Source: Edaphobacter sp.
Lineage (GTDB): Bacteria; Acidobacteriota; Terriglobia; Terriglobales; Acidobacteriaceae
Direction of reading: 5' to 3'
Assembly: GCA_025462645.1 (NCBI GenBank)
Contig: JAOAPB010000021.1
Location: 1 to 32,378, forward strand
Length of the DNA stretch: 32,378 nt
Shown here: piece after piece, positions 1 through 9,231 of the stretch
Numbering within the stretch: the first letter of the stretch is position 1
How the letters are laid out: every line of letters begins with the position of its first letter
Notes under the pieces: generated by a model
The model's database searches: none
Told to the model about the DNA's origin: nothing
Seen by the model: the letters and a program-made list of their open reading frames with translations, nothing else
Position numbers and translations under genes: made by a program

Positions 1-565
1 CGTCATAGATGGATTTCAGCCTTCGCCGCAGATGGAGCACGGCGTAGTGCTTGCGCGAGAGCAGCGTGTTGACGCTCAGGCCGGTCTCGGCAGATATCTC
101 CTTGAAGCTGAGCCCAGTCAGCTCGTGCGCAATAAAGACCTCCCGCTGTCCCTCGGGAAGCTCTTCCAGGGCCTCTTCCAATGCGTCCAGGAGGAGGTTT
201 CTGGCATACGCTGCCTCCGGCCCCGCATCGAGCGCGGGCAATAGGTCTTCGAGAAGGAGCGTGTCACCATCCTCCGCCGATGCAACCGGATCGTTGAGTG
301 AGGATGGCTTATTCTTCCGGAAGAGATCGATCATCCGGTTGCGAGCTACTCGGAAGAGCCATCCCGTTACGTGTTCTACGGGCTTCATAAGGCGGTAGGC
401 CGAGATGAGCTCGAAGAAGACCTCCTGAAGAATGTCCTCGGCGTCGCTGCTGTCGGCTACGTGCTTGCGAATGAAATTCCGCAGCCGCGGCTCGTCCCGC
501 TCCATGGCCTGCGAGATGAGCTGGTCCTGCTCGATGATGTTCGAGTTGCTCGGCATTTGCGTCAT
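1..565 (-). CDS. ECF-type RNA polymerase sigma factor (3' end cut by window)
   Basis: Reading the minus strand from an ATG at 565 gives 188 residues with no stop before the window edge, so the C-terminus is missing. Region 2 lies at about residues 25-85: DAEDILQEVF (41-50) is the conserved core-binding segment, followed by GWLFRVARNRMIDLFRK (about 68-84). Region 4 lies at about 130-183, with LPEGQREVF and a helix-turn-helix at FKEISAETGLSVNTLLSRK. A short acidic linker separates the two, as in two-domain ECF sigma factors. It should direct RNA polymerase to a small stress or envelope regulon. The start is uncertain because no good Shine-Dalgarno precedes it; a second ATG lies at 556. Any anti-sigma factor gene would be outside the window. 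Confidence 0.9.
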   Translation of the reverse strand, partial: MTQMPSNSNIIEQDQLISQAMERDEPRLRNFIRKHVADSSDAEDILQEVFFELISAYRLMKPVEHVTGWLFRVARNRMIDLFRKNKPSSLNDPVASAEDGDTLLLEDLLPALDAGPEAAYARNLLLDALEEALEELPEGQREVFIAHELTGLSFKEISAETGLSVNTLLSRKHYAVLHLRRRLKSIYD

Positions 566-822
566 CTACTGGTGTAGACGAATGGAGGGGCCGGATATTT
601 TATGAAAGGGAAAAATGTCCTCTCCGGTAGCACAGGAATCCGGCAGGATGCTGACTTCTCTCAACGACGATGAAGCAGTGCCCCAAAGATACAGAATTTT
701 GTATTTTCTTTGATCAAATCCTTCTATGCGCCCGCGACTGTTGCGCCCCATAGTCCAACGTAATATTTTTCGGGGTATTCATGCAGTGTGTCCATAGGAG
801 TACGGTAATCTCTTAGACCTCT

Positions 823-3003
823 ATGACTGTTACGAAGAAATTGGCTACAAAGACGACAAAGCGAAGTGCGGGTAAGAGCGTCGAAGTTAAAAAGAGTCCG
901 GTGAAGGCTGTCGAAAACCTGTTTTTCAGCCGGGATGAGTCTTGGCTGAAATTCAACCAGCGGGTACTGGAAGAGGCCCAGGATCCGACAAATCCGCTGC
1001 TAGAGCGGGTGAAGTTTCTTGCGATTACGGCCAGCAATCTGGATGAATTTGTGGAGATCCGGGTGGCAGGTATGCTGCAACGGATTGAAGATGGGTACAA
1101 CCAGGCGCAACCTCTGGATGAGGGCGGCCTCACTCCGCAGGAGCGCCTGGACCGGTTGAGCGAGCGACTGGCGGCCTTCGTAGAAGCGCAATACCGATGC
1201 TGGAATGAGCAGTTGCTCCCGGCAATGCACGCGGAGAAGATTCGTGTGCGACCGTGGCGGCAGTTGAGCGACGAGGAAAGAACTTATGCGTTAGCGTTCT
1301 ATGAGAACGAGGTCGATCCCCTGCTTACACCCGTGACGATCGATCCCTCCCATCCTTTTCCTCGGGTATTGAATAAGGCGCTCTGTCTGGCGTTGCTGCT
1401 ACGGCATAAACGAAAGGGAACGGCTGGAGTAAGGCCGACAACGGCGCTGGGCGTTGTGACGGTGCCACGTTCTCTGCCTCGTCTGGTGCCACTGCCCGGA
1501 GCAGAGGGTTACTGCGACTTCATTTTGCTGCATGAGTTGATTGAGTCGCAGGTGGAGCGAATGTTCCGCGGGTATGAGGTGCTGTCGCGGTCCGCCTTCC
1601 GTGTGACCCGCAACAGCAATCTGTATATGCAGGAAGAAGAGTCGCGGTCGGTCCTCGAGAGTGTGCGGGCCGAGTTGCATAATCGACGTAAGGGCGATGC
1701 CGTGCGACTGGAGATTGAAAGCTCTGCCACGGAAGAGATCGTCGAGCGGCTGAGGACGAACTTTGAGCTCGAGCCCTGGCAGGTGTTCAGGACGGATGGG
1801 CCGGTGAACCTGTCGAGGCTGATGAATCTCTACTCGGAGGTAAAACGACCGATCCTGAAATATCCTCCATTCGCGAGTAAGGAGTTTAAACTCAGCGCGA
1901 AGTCTATCGATCTGTTCGACGAGTTGAGGAGGCGGGATGTGATGCTGCATCATCCTTTCGACTCCTACCAGACCGTGGAAGGATTTATCGAGGCTGGAGC
2001 CGTAGACCCGGGTGTGATTTCGATGAAGCAGACACTTTATCGAACAAGCAAGGATTCCCCCATCTTCCGGGCGCTGATTGAGGCGGCACAGAGCAAAGAC
2101 GTGACCGTCGTCGTCGAGTTAATGGCGCGGTTCGATGAGGACTCCAATATCCGGTGGGCTCGTGAACTAGAGGATGCAGGCGTAGGGGTCTTTCACGGCA
2201 TCTTTGGGTTGAAGACGCATTGCAAGCTGTCGCTTCTGGTAAGACGCGACCCGGATGGAGTCATCCGGCGATATGCGCACCTGGGAACAGGCAACTACAA
2301 TCCCGTGACTGCACGGTTTTATACGGACATAAGCTTGCTGACCTCCCGGCCGGAGATGACAGAAGCAGTCCAGAAGGTATTCAACTACCTGACGGCAGAG
2401 ACGGAAGCTGCATCCTATCTTCCGCTGAAGGTGGCTCCTCTAACGCTGTGGGACGGTCTGATTGCGCTAATCGAGCGTGAAGCCAATCATGCCAGGGCAG
2501 GACGTCCAGCGGCGATTGTGGCGAAGATGAATGGACTTCTGGATCGGCGAATCGTAGAGGCTTTGTACGCGGCGTCGCAAGCCGGAGTAGAGATTGACCT
2601 CATCATCCGGGGAATGTGTTCGCTACGGCCCGGCGTAAAGGGTCTGAGCGAGCGGATACGTGTACGGAGTATTGTAGGCCGGTTTCTGGAGCACAGCCGG
2701 ATCTTCAGCTTTGCGAATGGCGGAGATGAGACGATCTATTGCGGTAGTGCGGACTGGATGCCGCGAAATCTGGTCGAGCGGTGCGAAGTGGTGTTCCCAG
2801 TGACGCAGCCGGACCTACAGCGGCGGCTGCGGGAGGAGATTTTGGCAGCCTACCTCGCGGACAACACCAAAGCGCGGTTGCTGCAGCCTGATGGCGAATA
2901 CGTGCGAGCCCCGCAGGTAGAGCCGTCATTTAGCGCGCAGGATTTTTTAATGAGAGTGGCTGAGGGATCTTCGGAGAAGGTACCCAAGCCAATCAAGAAC
3001 TAG
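823..3003 (+). CDS. ppk1: Polyphosphate kinase 1
   Basis: At 726 residues this is the usual PPK1 length. The enzyme reversibly polymerises the gamma-phosphate of ATP into inorganic polyphosphate. The N-terminal domain opens with FFSRDESWLKFNQRVL (about 34-49) and SNLDEFVEIRVAGM (71-84). The phospholipase-D-like catalytic half carries GLKTHCKL with H466, which aligns with the phosphorylated His435 of the E. coli enzyme. It also has RYAHLGTGNYN with H486 (E. coli His454) and EHSR with H624 (E. coli His592). A lysine-rich N-terminal extension of about 28 residues precedes the family core. The gene stands alone: the sigma factor is divergent and the sedolisin gene convergent, and no ppx or phoU is adjacent. 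The start at 823 keeps the whole core; the nearest purine-rich stretch (taggag, 795-800) is too far upstream to be a good ribosome site. Confidence 0.97.
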   Translation: MTVTKKLATKTTKRSAGKSVEVKKSPVKAVENLFFSRDESWLKFNQRVLEEAQDPTNPLLERVKFLAITASNLDEFVEIRVAGMLQRIEDGYNQAQPLDEGGLTPQERLDRLSERLAAFVEAQYRCWNEQLLPAMHAEKIRVRPWRQLSDEERTYALAFYENEVDPLLTPVTIDPSHPFPRVLNKALCLALLLRHKRKGTAGVRPTTALGVVTVPRSLPRLVPLPGAEGYCDFILLHELIESQVERMFRGYEVLSRSAFRVTRNSNLYMQEEESRSVLESVRAELHNRRKGDAVRLEIESSATEEIVERLRTNFELEPWQVFRTDGPVNLSRLMNLYSEVKRPILKYPPFASKEFKLSAKSIDLFDELRRRDVMLHHPFDSYQTVEGFIEAGAVDPGVISMKQTLYRTSKDSPIFRALIEAAQSKDVTVVVELMARFDEDSNIRWARELEDAGVGVFHGIFGLKTHCKLSLLVRRDPDGVIRRYAHLGTGNYNPVTARFYTDISLLTSRPEMTEAVQKVFNYLTAETEAASYLPLKVAPLTLWDGLIALIEREANHARAGRPAAIVAKMNGLLDRRIVEALYAASQAGVEIDLIIRGMCSLRPGVKGLSERIRVRSIVGRFLEHSRIFSFANGGDETIYCGSADWMPRNLVERCEVVFPVTQPDLQRRLREEILAAYLADNTKARLLQPDGEYVRAPQVEPSFSAQDFLMRVAEGSSEKVPKPIKN

Positions 3004-3014
3004 TTGAGTTATTG

Positions 3015-3047
3015 GATCGTGAAGTTGAGGCGGCGGCCTGCACGATC
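3015..3047. terminator. Possible hairpin between convergent ppk1 and sedolisin genes
   Basis: A 7-bp inverted repeat, GATCGTG (3015-3021) and CACGATC (3041-3047), lies in the 48-bp gap between the two convergent stop codons. The loop is about 19 nt and there is no clear T-run, so a bidirectional terminator is only a guess from position. Confidence 0.25.
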
Positions 3048-3051
3048 AGAG

Positions 3052-5865
3052 TTACTGAACGGTGAAGGTCACAAGAGCGCTATGCACCACATTGCCTGCG
3101 CTGGTTGAGGCAACTCCAGTAACCGTGATGTTGTATGTGCCTGGGGCCGCCGGCGTTGTCGTGGTGGGGGAAGGGGTCCCGCTACTTGAGGTACCGCCAC
3201 CGCAACCGACAGCGGTAAGGGCAGCAACAGAGAGCACTACGGCGAGCAGAGCTCCCAGGCGACGACGGCGTGGAAGCGTGAGCAACATCATGCACGCGAG
3301 CGCAGCTCCAGAGCCGGCAGCGTACCACGGTCGGCGGCCAGAGGATGGGGTGTTCGAGGCAAGTTTGACCATACCCGTTGCTGTCTGCGAGTTCTGCTGG
3401 AAGGCGGTGAGAACGAAGCTGGTCGTAACACCAGTGGTCGAGTTGATAACGACAGGTGTCACTGAGAAGGAGTAGCTCGCAGCCACCGCAGAGTCGGCAA
3501 CAGCGCTAAGGGCGATGGAGCCCTTGAAGCCATTGAAGGGGGTAAGGGTAAAGGTTACGCCGGGTGCGGTGCCACCGGATCGAACGGCTGTCGGAGCCGC
3601 GCAAGGGGTAATCGAGAAATCGGGCAGAGTCGAGGAGACGACGTCGATTGGAGCGATAGAGCCGCTGGATGCAAGGAGAGTTCCCTTGGAACCGCTGTAG
3701 GTCGTATCGCCGGAGTAAGTAGCGCTGATGTTGTGGCCGCCTGAGGTAAGCGCCGCAGTGTTGAGAGTGTAGGTGGCGGTACCGCTCGTGAGGGCAACGG
3801 GGGAACCTACAGGTTTGTTATCGACGAGAAACTGGACTGTACCCATAGGAGTAGGTGGCGTAGCAGAGCCCGCGCTCAGAATGGTTCCGTTCTTGACCGT
3901 GACACTGAGTGCGAGGCTCCCGCTAGAGACGGCGCAGAGCGAACTACTGGTCGAGAGCGTCGTCGCAGAGAGGAGGGAGCCGACCGTGCTCCCAGATCCT
4001 GCCGGAGTGGCGAGCGCCCAGGTGTTCGCGAAGTTGAAGACATCGATGCTGCCCCAGCCGGTGGCCAGATCGTAGCCAGCGTTGGCCGTATAGCCGATGC
4101 TCCCGCCGTTCGGGCAGTTCGGGCTCCCGACATCGCAAGGACTATTGTTGTTTCCGGTCGTGACGTCGTGAAAGACAGTGTTGTAGTAGGTGCTGTTGGC
4201 CAGGCCGTAGATGATGGGATTCGCATTGCCGATTCGCGAGCCGGTCTTCTGTTGCACGAGGGCGAAGATGCCTGCCAGCGTCGGTGCGGCCACAGAAGTG
4301 CCCCCGACGACGCTGAGATTACCAGCGGAGTCACGATAGCCATTCACGCAGGAGCCGCCGGTGCAATAGAGATAGCCGTCATGACTGGAGGCAGAGTTGA
4401 GCGAGATATCGGGTACGTCACGAGAGGAGTCCGCGGGGACGCCGTTGCCGATCTGCCAGACCGGTTTCGAGAAGAAGGCACTTGACCCGCCGCCGCTCGC
4501 ACCGAGTCCGCTGCTGTTGGTCTCATTCCAGACGGTCTCGGGGATGTACGAGATAGCCGAGCCCGAGGTGGTGCCGTTGCTCGCGCTCCAGTATGGAGTA
4601 GCGCCGGTGGCGTTGCCTTCGCTGAACATGGTGCCGCCGGCAGCGGTGACAAATGGAGAGCTCGCAGGAAAGTCGACCGCAAAGCCCTGGCTGGCTGTCG
4701 CGGACTGATAGTCGCAATCGGTAGCGCCCGAGTCCCCGGAAGGCCCCACAATGGTAATGCCCTGAGCGTTTGCCTGCTGGAAGAGCTGGTTGAAGGAGTC
4801 AAGCCCCGCAAGCCCGGCAGCGCTCTCGCACAGACCGTAGCTGATACTCATGATGGGCGCCAAATTGTCTTCAATAGCGTTGGCAAGTGACGTGTTGATG
4901 ACATCCTTCGAATTGACGTAGAGGATGTTAGCGGAAGGCGCGACCGCGCCGGACCACTCGACGTCGAGCTGCGCCTCGGGAAGGTCAGCGGCGACTGTGC
5001 CGGGGTCCGGCCCGTATAGCTTGATCGTTGGAGCCTTGGCGACAAGCCCAGAGGCAGCACGGAACGCAGCCACATCGGCAAGGCTTATGTCAGTACGGCC
5101 TACGACCGCGATGGTGATGCCGCTGCCATTAATGGAGTTGGTGAGCAGCGGATTGACATCGTAGATGGTGTAGAAGTCACCGGGAGCGATGAAGTGATTT
5201 GACGAAACTGGCGAGGTGAACTGGGGACGAACCTCAGAGGCGTTGACCGTTCTTGTGCGGGCGCGCGATTTTGGCCCAAAGTCATTCAGGCCGGTGATGT
5301 TGCTGACGATCCCGGCAATGGCTCCAGGGAGCACGGGATCGGTGAGGTTGGCGATGTGCTGTTCGCCATCGATCGTGAGTGCATGAATACTGGTCCCGAA
5401 GGCCTGTTCGACCTGAGCCACAGTCCCCGTGAAGGTGACCGATGTGGAGCTGCGCGCAGTGCGTGTGATCGTGAAGCCCTGACTGCTGAGCCAACCGGTA
5501 ACCTTCGCGAGATCCGAGGCGCTGAGGCCAAAGCGGGCCCCGAACAGCTCCGGCGTGAGCCACTGGTGGTAGCTGGGCGAACTGGGGTTTTGCAGGTCAA
5601 CCAGAAGCTGCGTAAGCGCGGCTTTCTGTGCGGAGGTCATATTAAAGCGCAGCGCGAGTGTACTGAGAGTCTGGCCGGCAGGCGTGGGGCCGAGATCTGT
5701 CGCGAGACGGGCGCGTGCTGGAACGGTGTGCTGGATGGGAACACGGCTGCTCTCATCTATGGCGGAGACGATGCGGTTCTGCACAGCACCATGCGCGACC
5801 GGAGTAACGCCTAGGAGAAGCCCAATGACAGGGAGAACGAACCGGGGGAGTAAACGACCGCACAT
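3052..5865 (-). CDS. Secreted sedolisin (S53) protease with pro-domain, Ig-like domain and C-terminal membrane segments
   Basis: 937 residues. A signal peptide (about 1-27) is followed by a pro-kumamolisin activation domain (about 45-195) with the typical SPSYHQWLTPELFGARF segment. The S53 catalytic domain spans about 225-615. Visible catalytic residues are E297 and D301 (EAQLD), the oxyanion aspartate D378 (GPSGDSG) and the nucleophile S524 (GGTSVAAP). Calcium-site aspartates are likely at D567, D599 and D608. An Ig-like Big_3-type domain follows at about 650-730, then a further beta-rich stretch to about 835. The C-terminus has a hydrophobic segment (847-864), PRRRRL, a second hydrophobic segment (871-886) ending in AVGCGGG, a Ser/Thr/Pro linker and a last beta-rich stretch. 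The family acts on proteins at acidic pH after self-removal of the pro-domain. AGGAAA six bases before the ATG supports the start. The gene is monocistronic. Confidence 0.93.
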   Translation of the reverse strand: MCGRLLPRFVLPVIGLLLGVTPVAHGAVQNRIVSAIDESSRVPIQHTVPARARLATDLGPTPAGQTLSTLALRFNMTSAQKAALTQLLVDLQNPSSPSYHQWLTPELFGARFGLSASDLAKVTGWLSSQGFTITRTARSSTSVTFTGTVAQVEQAFGTSIHALTIDGEQHIANLTDPVLPGAIAGIVSNITGLNDFGPKSRARTRTVNASEVRPQFTSPVSSNHFIAPGDFYTIYDVNPLLTNSINGSGITIAVVGRTDISLADVAAFRAASGLVAKAPTIKLYGPDPGTVAADLPEAQLDVEWSGAVAPSANILYVNSKDVINTSLANAIEDNLAPIMSISYGLCESAAGLAGLDSFNQLFQQANAQGITIVGPSGDSGATDCDYQSATASQGFAVDFPASSPFVTAAGGTMFSEGNATGATPYWSASNGTTSGSAISYIPETVWNETNSSGLGASGGGSSAFFSKPVWQIGNGVPADSSRDVPDISLNSASSHDGYLYCTGGSCVNGYRDSAGNLSVVGGTSVAAPTLAGIFALVQQKTGSRIGNANPIIYGLANSTYYNTVFHDVTTGNNNSPCDVGSPNCPNGGSIGYTANAGYDLATGWGSIDVFNFANTWALATPAGSGSTVGSLLSATTLSTSSSLCAVSSGSLALSVTVKNGTILSAGSATPPTPMGTVQFLVDNKPVGSPVALTSGTATYTLNTAALTSGGHNISATYSGDTTYSGSKGTLLASSGSIAPIDVVSSTLPDFSITPCAAPTAVRSGGTAPGVTFTLTPFNGFKGSIALSAVADSAVAASYSFSVTPVVINSTTGVTTSFVLTAFQQNSQTATGMVKLASNTPSSGRRPWYAAGSGAALACMMLLTLPRRRRLGALLAVVLSVAALTAVGCGGGTSSSGTPSPTTTTPAAPGTYNITVTGVASTSAGNVVHSALVTFTVQ

Positions 5866-6201
5866 GACGATTTCCTGGCCTTAACCTGACAATTACATCG
5901 CGATTTGTTGTTCCAAATATGGCGGGGAGGGGGCTCAACGACATAAAAGGAGGTCAATGTGACTGTTTAAACAGACAATTGCTGAAAATGTTGCGCTTCT
6001 ATGACCTTGTAGACGACTCTAACAACTTTTTGTCTACATGCCATCGCTGCAAAATCGAAGCGGACGAGAAGATAAGCATGACATGGATTGAATATATTTA
6101 TAGAGAGGCAATCAAAAAACAACGGAAAGGATCGGCCAAAATGGGAATTTGACTGGTCCTTTTGTGGTATTCCGTATGGCAAACGTGGTGTGCGGCACCA
6201 C
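5866..6201. other. Intergenic region between sedolisin and fadE, with palindrome and isolated Shine-Dalgarno
   Basis: 336 bp without a convincing gene, and more AT-rich than its flanks. It should hold the promoter for the sedolisin gene (minus strand), though I could not pick an unambiguous -35/-10 pair. It contains a perfect 12-bp palindrome CTGTTTAAACAG (5963-5974), a strong plus-strand AAAAGGAGGT (5945-5953) followed by an ATG-TGA start-stop, and a 7-bp inverted repeat TGTAGAC/GTCTACA (6008-6014 and 6032-6038). A 77-codon plus-strand frame (5919-6152) has no recognisable domain and looks fortuitous. Confidence 0.5.
6185..6201 (-). terminator. Possible terminator of the fad operon
   Basis: GTGGTG (6185-6190) and CACCAC (6196-6201) form a 6-bp stem with a 5-nt loop directly after the fadE stop codon. 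On the minus strand only a short GTTTG follows, so if this terminates it is weak. Position at the operon end is the main support. Confidence 0.4.
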
Positions 6202-8010
6202 CTAAATGGCATACTTTCCAGCCTTGATGACATGCTGCGCCACCTGCCGGCGTAGGGCTATGGTATCCGCCGAATCGTGTTTGGCGAGGCGGCGAAGAAT
6301 TGTGAGCTGGGTTCGGAGCATGTCCCCCTCCGCCACGGCCGCGATGATCTTGCGAGCGGAGAGCTCGATCTTGTCGAGTGCATCGGCGGCGTAGATTCGG
6401 GCCATGGCGACGGGAATGTTGGCGCTTCCCTTCCCGGCCATCTTCTCGGCGCGAAGGATGGCGGACTCCATCGCGAAGACCTCGATGATCATGTCGGCGA
6501 TGGCTCCCATGACCTCCTGCTCGTCGGCGATCTTGGCCATGTACTTCTGCGTGGCAGCACCAGCGGCGAAGAGGGTCAGCTTCTTTGCGCTGGCGAGGAG
6601 GTGGAACTCGTCGGCGAGTAGGCCTTCGCGGTCCTCCTTCGGCGTTGGACCAGCCATGACCTCGTCCATGAGCTGCTTGATGGCAGGCATCAGGGCCAGC
6701 TTGCCGCTCATCGCGGACTTCATCAGCCAACCCGTGATGATGAGCCGATTGATCTCGTTGGTTCCTTCAAAGATGCGGTTGATGCGCGAGTCGCGGTAGG
6801 CGCGCTCGGCGGGATACTCCTCGACATAGCCATAACCGGCGTAGATCTGCAGGATCTCGTCGACGACCTTGTCGAGCATCTCCGAGTCCCAGACCTTCAC
6901 GATGCTGCACTCGACGGCGTAGTCCTCAATGGCCTTCTGGATCGCCGCGGTATCGTGCTTATCGACTCCGGCAAGCGCGGCGTCGATCATGCCAACCGTA
7001 CGGTAGCTGAGGGCCTCGCCGACGAAGACCCCCACGGCGCAGTCGGCGAGCTTCTCCTGGATGAGACCGAAGTCGGAGATCGGCTTGCCGAAGGCCTTCC
7101 GCTCCTTGGCATAGCGAATCCCGTTGCCCAAACACATGCGGGCTGCCCCCACGGCGGCATTGCCCAGCTTGTAGCGCCCGACGTTCAAAATATTGAAGGC
7201 GATGTGATGCCCCTTCCCGACTTCGCCGAGAAGGTTCGCCGCAGGAATCTTGCAGTCAGCGAGAATGAGCGGACAGGTGCTGCTGCCCCGGATACCCAGC
7301 TTGTGCTCCTCTTTGCCGACCGTGAAGCCTGGAGTCCCCTTCTCCACGAGGAAGGCAGTGAGCTTCTCTTCACCGGCCTTTGGGCCATCAGGAATGACGC
7401 ACTTGGCGAAGACGGTGAAGATGTCGGCAAACCCGGCGTTGGTGATCCACATCTTCTCGCCGTTGAGCGTGTAGGTCGAGCCATCCTCCGATAGAACCGC
7501 TCGCGTACGCGCATTCACGGCGTCCGAGCCCGAGGTCGACTCCGATAGCGCATAGGCCCCAATGAACTCACCCGAGGCCAGCTTCGGCAGGTACTTGTTC
7601 TTCTGCTCCGCCGTGCCGTACCAGACGATGGGCAGCGTGCCGATCCCGACATGCGCGGAGAACGCGACGGAGAAGCTACCCTGCTTGGCGATATTGTCCG
7701 CGATGATGGCCGACGTCACCTTGTCCATCTCCAGCCCGCCGTACTCCTCAGGGATATCGACCGAGGTCAGCCCAAGCTCCGAGGCCTCCTTGATGAGGCG
7801 CCGCGTAACAGAGAAATCCTTCGCCTCGATCTGATCCGACACAGGCACGATCTCGTTCATGGCGAAGTCCGTCGTAGTCTGCGCGATCTGCCGATGCTCT
7901 TCGGTGAAGTCCTCAGGGAAGAAGCAATCGGCGGGGCTGGGGTTCGAGATAAGGAAGCTGCCACCTGCAAGTCGGGTATGGGTTGGGCTAGGTGGGGTCA
8001 TCGTTGCCAT
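6202..8010 (-). CDS. fadE: Acyl-CoA dehydrogenase, long form (FadE-like)
   Basis: 602 residues. It catalyses the first step of beta-oxidation, the FAD-dependent 2,3-dehydrogenation of acyl-CoA. The N-terminal helical domain (about 35-150), the middle beta domain with GAYALSESTSGSDA (151-164) and MWITNAG (187-193), and the C-terminal helical domain are all present. FEGTNEI carries the expected catalytic base E415. A further helical extension of about 170 residues follows, making it the ~600-residue type seen in Bacillus FadE and in VLCAD/ACAD9 rather than the ~380-residue short type. It is the last gene of the operon, 30 nt after fadA. GGAGAAAC just before the ATG is a good ribosome site. The electron acceptor (ETF) is not encoded in the window. 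Confidence 0.94.
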   Translation of the reverse strand: MATMTPPSPTHTRLAGGSFLISNPSPADCFFPEDFTEEHRQIAQTTTDFAMNEIVPVSDQIEAKDFSVTRRLIKEASELGLTSVDIPEEYGGLEMDKVTSAIIADNIAKQGSFSVAFSAHVGIGTLPIVWYGTAEQKNKYLPKLASGEFIGAYALSESTSGSDAVNARTRAVLSEDGSTYTLNGEKMWITNAGFADIFTVFAKCVIPDGPKAGEEKLTAFLVEKGTPGFTVGKEEHKLGIRGSSTCPLILADCKIPAANLLGEVGKGHHIAFNILNVGRYKLGNAAVGAARMCLGNGIRYAKERKAFGKPISDFGLIQEKLADCAVGVFVGEALSYRTVGMIDAALAGVDKHDTAAIQKAIEDYAVECSIVKVWDSEMLDKVVDEILQIYAGYGYVEEYPAERAYRDSRINRIFEGTNEINRLIITGWLMKSAMSGKLALMPAIKQLMDEVMAGPTPKEDREGLLADEFHLLASAKKLTLFAAGAATQKYMAKIADEQEVMGAIADMIIEVFAMESAILRAEKMAGKGSANIPVAMARIYAADALDKIELSARKIIAAVAEGDMLRTQLTILRRLAKHDSADTIALRRQVAQHVIKAGKYAI

Positions 8011-8040
8011 GGTGTTTCTCCTTCTACGAACTCTGAATCA

Positions 8041-9222
8041 TTAATTGACAGCTTCGAAGATTCCAGCGGCTCCCATGCCTCCGCCTACACACATCGTCAC
8101 CATGCCATACTTCGCCTTGCGCCGTGGCATCTCGCGCAGCAGGGTGGCGGTCAACTTCGCTCCGGTGCAGCCCAGCGGATGCCCAAGGGCAATAGCTCCA
8201 CCATTGACGTTGAGCTTCGCGGGGTCGATGCCAAGAACCTTGATGACGGCGAGCGACTGGGCGGCAAATGCTTCGTTCAGCTCAATCACATCGATCTGAT
8301 CGAGTGTGAGCCCAGCCATCTTCAGCGCCTTGGGGATAGCGTAGATGGGGCCTACGCCCATCTCCTCGGGATCGCAACCGGCATAGGCAAACGCGATGAA
8401 CTTTGCCATCGGCTTGATGCCTAGCTGCGCCGCACGCTCCGCAGACATGACGACGGCAGCGGCAGCTCCATCCGATGTCTGCGACGAGTTCCCCGCCGTC
8501 ACGGTCCCCTTGGCATGGAAGACCGCCTTCAGCCTGGCAAGCGCTTCGAGCGAGGTGTCGGCGCGGGGACCTTCATCCTGCTTGAAGATCGTCTCGACGG
8601 GCTTAGCCTTTCCCTTTCCATTTGGAACCGTGTTTGTAACGGTAAGAGGAACGATCTCATCGTCGAACCTGCCAGCCGCAATCGCAGCCAGCGCCTTCTG
8701 ATGGCTCTCATAGGAGAACTGGTCCATCGCCTCACGCGTGATGCCATAGTGTGCAGCGACGCGCTCCGCCGTCAGCCCCATGGACATATATGAGCCGGGA
8801 TAGTTCTCCACCAGCCACGGATTCACCGAGATCTTATTACCGCCGAACGGCACGTACGACATGCTCTCGGTCCCACCCGCCAGGATCACATCGGCGCTTC
8901 CCCCTCGAATACGATCCGCCGCGATTGCGATACTTTGCAGGCCAGAGGCACAGTAACGGTTGATGGTCATGGCAGAGGTTGTGATGGGCATGCCAGCGCG
9001 AAAGCTCGCTACCCGGGCGACGTTCATTCCCTGCTCGGCCTCCGGCATGGCGCAGCCGAGAATCACATCTTCAATCTCAGCCTTATCCAGCTGCGGAATG
9101 CGTTCGAGAGCGCCGGTGATGGCAAAGGCGGCGAGGTCGTCGGGCCGGGTGGTACGAAGGCTGCCGCGCGGGGCCTTGCCGATTGCGGTGCGGACAGCGG
9201 ATGCGATGATGACGTCTCTCAT
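8041..9222 (-). CDS. fadA: Acetyl-CoA C-acyltransferase (3-ketoacyl-CoA thiolase)
   Basis: 393 residues, normal for a degradative thiolase. It cleaves 3-ketoacyl-CoA with CoA to acetyl-CoA and a shortened acyl-CoA, the last beta-oxidation step. The nucleophilic cysteine is C91 in [37 protein letters not shown] (H348) and CVGGGMG (C378) complete the active site, and all expected catalytic residues are there. Its start codon is only 9 nt after the stop of the upstream multifunctional enzyme, so the two should be translated from one mRNA. The order hydratase/dehydrogenase, thiolase, acyl-CoA dehydrogenase matches the Bacillus subtilis fadN-fadA-fadE operon. Confidence 0.95.
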   Translation of the reverse strand: MRDVIIASAVRTAIGKAPRGSLRTTRPDDLAAFAITGALERIPQLDKAEIEDVILGCAMPEAEQGMNVARVASFRAGMPITTSAMTINRYCASGLQSIAIAADRIRGGSADVILAGGTESMSYVPFGGNKISVNPWLVENYPGSYMSMGLTAERVAAHYGITREAMDQFSYESHQKALAAIAAGRFDDEIVPLTVTNTVPNGKGKAKPVETIFKQDEGPRADTSLEALARLKAVFHAKGTVTAGNSSQTSDGAAAAVVMSAERAAQLGIKPMAKFIAFAYAGCDPEEMGVGPIYAIPKALKMAGLTLDQIDVIELNEAFAAQSLAVIKVLGIDPAKLNVNGGAIALGHPLGCTGAKLTATLLREMPRRKAKYGMVTMCVGGGMGAAGIFEAVN

Positions 9223-9231
9223 GGCGTACTC

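Noticed and set aside
566..751. 61-codon minus-strand frame just upstream of the sigma factor
   Set aside because: No domain, no ribosome site, and it occupies the region expected to hold divergent promoters.
5919..6152. 77-codon plus-strand frame between sedolisin and fadE
   Set aside because: No recognisable family, no Shine-Dalgarno at its start, and it overlaps palindromes and promoter-like DNA.
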